From the NCBI GenBank assembly GCA_038230595.1, contig JBBRMY010000108.1, forward strand, positions 1 through 9,012: 9,012 bases of DNA, in the 5' to 3' direction. Shown here piece by piece: positions 7,208 to 9,012 of this stretch. Source of the stretch: JBBRMY01 sp038230595 (lineage in GTDB: Bacteria > Bacteroidota > Ignavibacteria > Tepidaquicellales > Tepidaquicellaceae). The first letter of the stretch is position 1. Each line of letters begins with the position of its first letter. Both the position numbers and the translations under genes were made by a program. Under the pieces are notes generated by a model. That model was not told the DNA's origin. It did not search any database and saw nothing but the letters and a program-made list of their open reading frames with translations.

Positions 7208-7621
7208 ATGAAACGCACTGCAACTGCCGTCTGGAACGGTAACCTGAAAGAAGGAAAAGGAAATTTAACAACTCAGAGTACTACTTTGAATAAAACTCAA
7301 TATTCATTTAAAAGCAGGTTCGAAGAAGGTGTCGGAACAAATCCTGAAGAGTTAATTGCTGCAGCACACGCCGGATGCTTCACAATGAAAACAGGTGCTG
7401 ATCTTTCTGCAGCCGGATTCACCCCTGATTCATTGGAAACAACTTCAACTGTAACACTTGACAACGGAGTTTTAGTATCATCAGATCTTGTGTTGAATGC
7501 AAAGGTTCCGGGAATAAGTGATGAACAGTTCCAGAAGATTGCAGATGGTGCAAAGACAGAATGCCTTATTAGCAAAGCCCTGAATGTAAAGATCAGCCTG
7601 CAAGCTTCTTTGAATAGTTAA
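7208..7621 (+). CDS. osmC: OsmC-family peroxiredoxin (organic hydroperoxide resistance)
   Basis: Small cytoplasmic thiol peroxidase that reduces organic and lipid hydroperoxides. The 137 residues match the family length (about 135-145). The start MKRTATAVWNGNLKEGKG resembles E. coli-type OsmC (KKGSAHWEGDIKRGKG). The catalytic set is present: R37 in SFKSRFEE, the glutamates of TNPEELIAAAHAGC, the peroxidatic cysteine C57 and the resolving cysteine C119 in TECLISKAL. Two motif positions are unusual: C57 is followed by FTMKTG, where SMALS is common, and C119 by LISKAL, where PVSKAL is usual. The active cysteines are intact, so activity is expected. The ATG follows an A-rich leader without Shine-Dalgarno. 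The gene appears monocistronic, with a terminator upstream and a repeat array downstream. OsmC is preferred over Ohr because of the N-terminal and PEELIAAAHAGC pattern. Confidence 0.92.
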   Translation: MKRTATAVWNGNLKEGKGNLTTQSTTLNKTQYSFKSRFEEGVGTNPEELIAAAHAGCFTMKTGADLSAAGFTPDSLETTSTVTLDNGVLVSSDLVLNAKVPGISDEQFQKIADGAKTECLISKALNVKISLQASLNS

Positions 7622-7641
7622 TTAAAAAGAAGCATATGCCG

Positions 7642-7840
7642 CCGCTGTTGGTGTTTAGTTCCGATTCAACGGAACGTCACCAACAGCCTTTAGCAGGAAA
7701 ACTAATACCATCCGCTGTTGGTGTTTAGTTCCGATTCATCGGAACGTCACTAACAGCCTTCAGCAGGAAAACTAATACCATCCGCTGTTGGTGTTTAGTT
7801 CCGATTCATCGGAACGCCACCAACAGCCTTCTGTAGAAAA
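7642..7840. repeat. Tandem array of three 70-bp units with long two-tier palindromes
   Basis: Units start at 7642, 7712 and 7782, with an exact 70-bp period. Units 1 and 2 differ at only 3 of 70 positions. Unit 3 keeps the palindrome but its tail (after about 7830) diverges. Each unit has outer arms GCTGTTGGTG/CACCAACAGC (7644-7653/7678-7687, 7714-7723/7748-7757, 7784-7793/7818-7827) and inner arms GTTCCG(A)/(T)CGGAAC (7658-7663/7670-7675, 7728-7734/7739-7745, 7798-7804/7809-7815). A small asymmetric internal loop (TTTA opposite GT or GC) separates the arms. A 26-bp tail (CTTTAGCAGG...) is also conserved between units 1 and 2. No ORF-like content is seen. The array fills the space between convergent genes and could act as a bidirectional terminator, a REP/MITE-like element or a structured RNA. 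Confidence 0.9.
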
Positions 7841-7862
7841 ATTAATTGAAGGATTTTTCCAC

Positions 7863-9012
7863 TTACACATCATACATTCCTTCAATAACATCCCCATACT
7901 TCTCTTCAATAACTTTTCTTTTAAGCTTCATTGTTGGAGTCATTTCTCCATTTTCGATAGTAAATGGTTCTTTCATCAGCCTGAACTTTCTTACCATTTC
8001 ATATTTTGCCAGACCTCTTTGAACATCTGCAATATTTTTCTCCATCATTTTGAGAACATCTCTATTCTCCATAACATCTTCATTTTTCAAATCAATTCCA
8101 CTATGATCTTTAAATGTTTTTCGAAGCTCAGTTACATCCGGAAAAATCAAAGCACTTACGAACATTCTATCGTTACCGATCACGATAACCTGTTCTACAT
8201 AAGGAAGCTGAGAAAGCAATCCTTCGATCTGAGCCGGAGCAATATATTTTCCCCCGCTGGTTTTAAATAAAGCTTTTTTTCTGTCAGTTATCTTAATGTA
8301 ATTATCTTTATCGATCTCACCTATATCTCCTGTATGAAGCCATCCATCTTTAATTGTTAAAGCTGTTTCTTCCGGAAGCTTAAAATATCCCTTCATTACC
8401 GAATCGCCTTTGACTAATATCTCTCCGTCTTCTGCTAACTTTAACTCAACTTCATGCAATGGTGGTCCGACAGTACCGTATTTATTTTTTTCAAGATGAT
8501 TAACTGAAATCACAGGTGAGAATTCTGACAAGCCATAACCTTCAAGAATTATCATTCCGATATAATCAAAGAATTCTCCAATTTTTTTATTTAATGCTCC
8601 TCCGCCGGATGCAAAAAACCTGACTCTTCCGCCTGTTTTCTCCCTGATCTTGGAATATACTAGCTTATCTGCAATCTTCCATTTATAAGAATTTTTTGGA
8701 AAGGTTTTGTTTAATGCACCGTTAAGTCCCCAATTGAATATTTTCTTTTTAAAGCCAGCCGGCATATCTACTGAAGTTCTGATTAGCTTATTATAAACTC
8801 TTTCAAGAAGCCGTGGTACACAAATCAATATTGTAGGCTTTACTTCCGGCAGCTGTGTTGAAATAGTATCTATACTTTCAGCAAAATATATCTTTGCGCC
8901 GCTGAAAAATGCCAGATAATATCCTGCAGTTCTTTCATAGCTATGAGAGTAAGGAAGAAAGGAAAGGAAAACATCCTCTTCATTAATTTTCAAAACTTTC
9001 ATACAGCCCTTA
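7863..9012 (-). CDS. Long-chain acyl-CoA synthetase (AMP-forming, FadD15/ACSL type), 5' end outside window
   Basis: Activates long-chain fatty acids to acyl-CoA with ATP, through an acyl-AMP intermediate. The frame stays open past the first visible Met (9002-9000), with K-G-C upstream of it, and about 200 N-terminal residues of a roughly 600-residue family are missing, including the TSGTTGxPKG-type P-loop. The start is therefore beyond the right edge. Counting from that Met: FLPYSHSYERT (15-25), ASGGGALN (131-138), the acyl-AMP motif GYGLSE (155-160), DGWLHTGDIG (209-218), ITDRKKALFKTSGGKYIAP (228-246), and the C-terminal EMTPTMKLKRK (353-363), whose K359 is the likely catalytic A10 lysine. 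FLPYSHSYERT and the TPTMKLKR end mark the FadD15/ACSL branch, not E. coli FadD. It is convergent with the OsmC-family gene across the palindromic array. Exact chain-length preference is unknown. Confidence 0.95.
   Translation of the reverse strand, partial: KGCMKVLKINEEDVFLSFLPYSHSYERTAGYYLAFFSGAKIYFAESIDTISTQLPEVKPTILICVPRLLERVYNKLIRTSVDMPAGFKKKIFNWGLNGALNKTFPKNSYKWKIADKLVYSKIREKTGGRVRFFASGGGALNKKIGEFFDYIGMIILEGYGLSEFSPVISVNHLEKNKYGTVGPPLHEVELKLAEDGEILVKGDSVMKGYFKLPEETALTIKDGWLHTGDIGEIDKDNYIKITDRKKALFKTSGGKYIAPAQIEGLLSQLPYVEQVIVIGNDRMFVSALIFPDVTELRKTFKDHSGIDLKNEDVMENRDVLKMMEKNIADVQRGLAKYEMVRKFRLMKEPFTIENGEMTPTMKLKRKVIEEKYGDVIEGMYDV

Noticed and set aside
7642..7840. CRISPR array
   Set aside because: There are only three units, the inter-palindrome segment is itself conserved instead of variable as spacers would be, and no cas gene is visible.
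7788..8270. Plus-strand 160-codon open frame starting inside the repeat array
   Set aside because: It is antisense to the acyl-CoA synthetase, whose motifs are unmistakable; its translation is low-complexity (rich in F, H, S and I) and begins in repeat DNA.
9000..9002. Met at 9002 as the start of the acyl-CoA synthetase
   Set aside because: The protein would lack the N-terminal third including the P-loop, and the frame is open to the window edge.

Overview
The window is AT-rich DNA from a Gram-negative bacterium. Start codons are preceded by A/T-rich stretches instead of Shine-Dalgarno sequences. Together with the gene content (a TetR-led RND efflux operon, an FA2H-type lipid hydroxylase and an FadD15/ACSL-type acyl-CoA ligase), this suggests the Bacteroidota/Chlorobiota/Ignavibacteriota group. 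That placement is an inference; no rRNA or other marker gene is present.

Layout. Positions 1-6247 (+ strand) form one apparent operon for a tripartite efflux pump: a TetR-family regulator cut by the left edge, a periplasmic adaptor (membrane fusion protein), an inner-membrane RND transporter of the HAE-1 drug-efflux type, and a TolC-type outer-membrane channel. Gaps are 6, 69 and 15 nt. The 69-nt gap before the RND gene carries an imperfect palindrome and a short direct repeat. Positions 6248-6459 are non-coding and hold a perfect palindrome (8-bp arms) resembling dispersed GAGACGC-type repeats, plus a weak terminator-like hairpin. A fatty acid 2-hydroxylase-like membrane enzyme (6460-7104) follows and ends at a strong A-tract/T-tract terminator. 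An OsmC-family peroxidase comes next (7208-7621).

Positions 7642-7840 hold three head-to-tail copies of a 70-bp unit, each with a long two-tier inverted repeat. The array lies between the convergent ends of osmC and a minus-strand long-chain acyl-CoA synthetase gene (7863 to beyond the right edge).

Working together: the regulator probably controls the pump, whose three parts would span both membranes and export hydrophobic compounds. The hydroxylase and the acyl-CoA synthetase both act on fatty acyl chains, and OsmC detoxifies organic and lipid hydroperoxides, so the right half has a loose lipid/envelope theme. Nothing shows that these genes are co-regulated. No wholly new system is evident. 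The tandem palindromic array is the least explained element.
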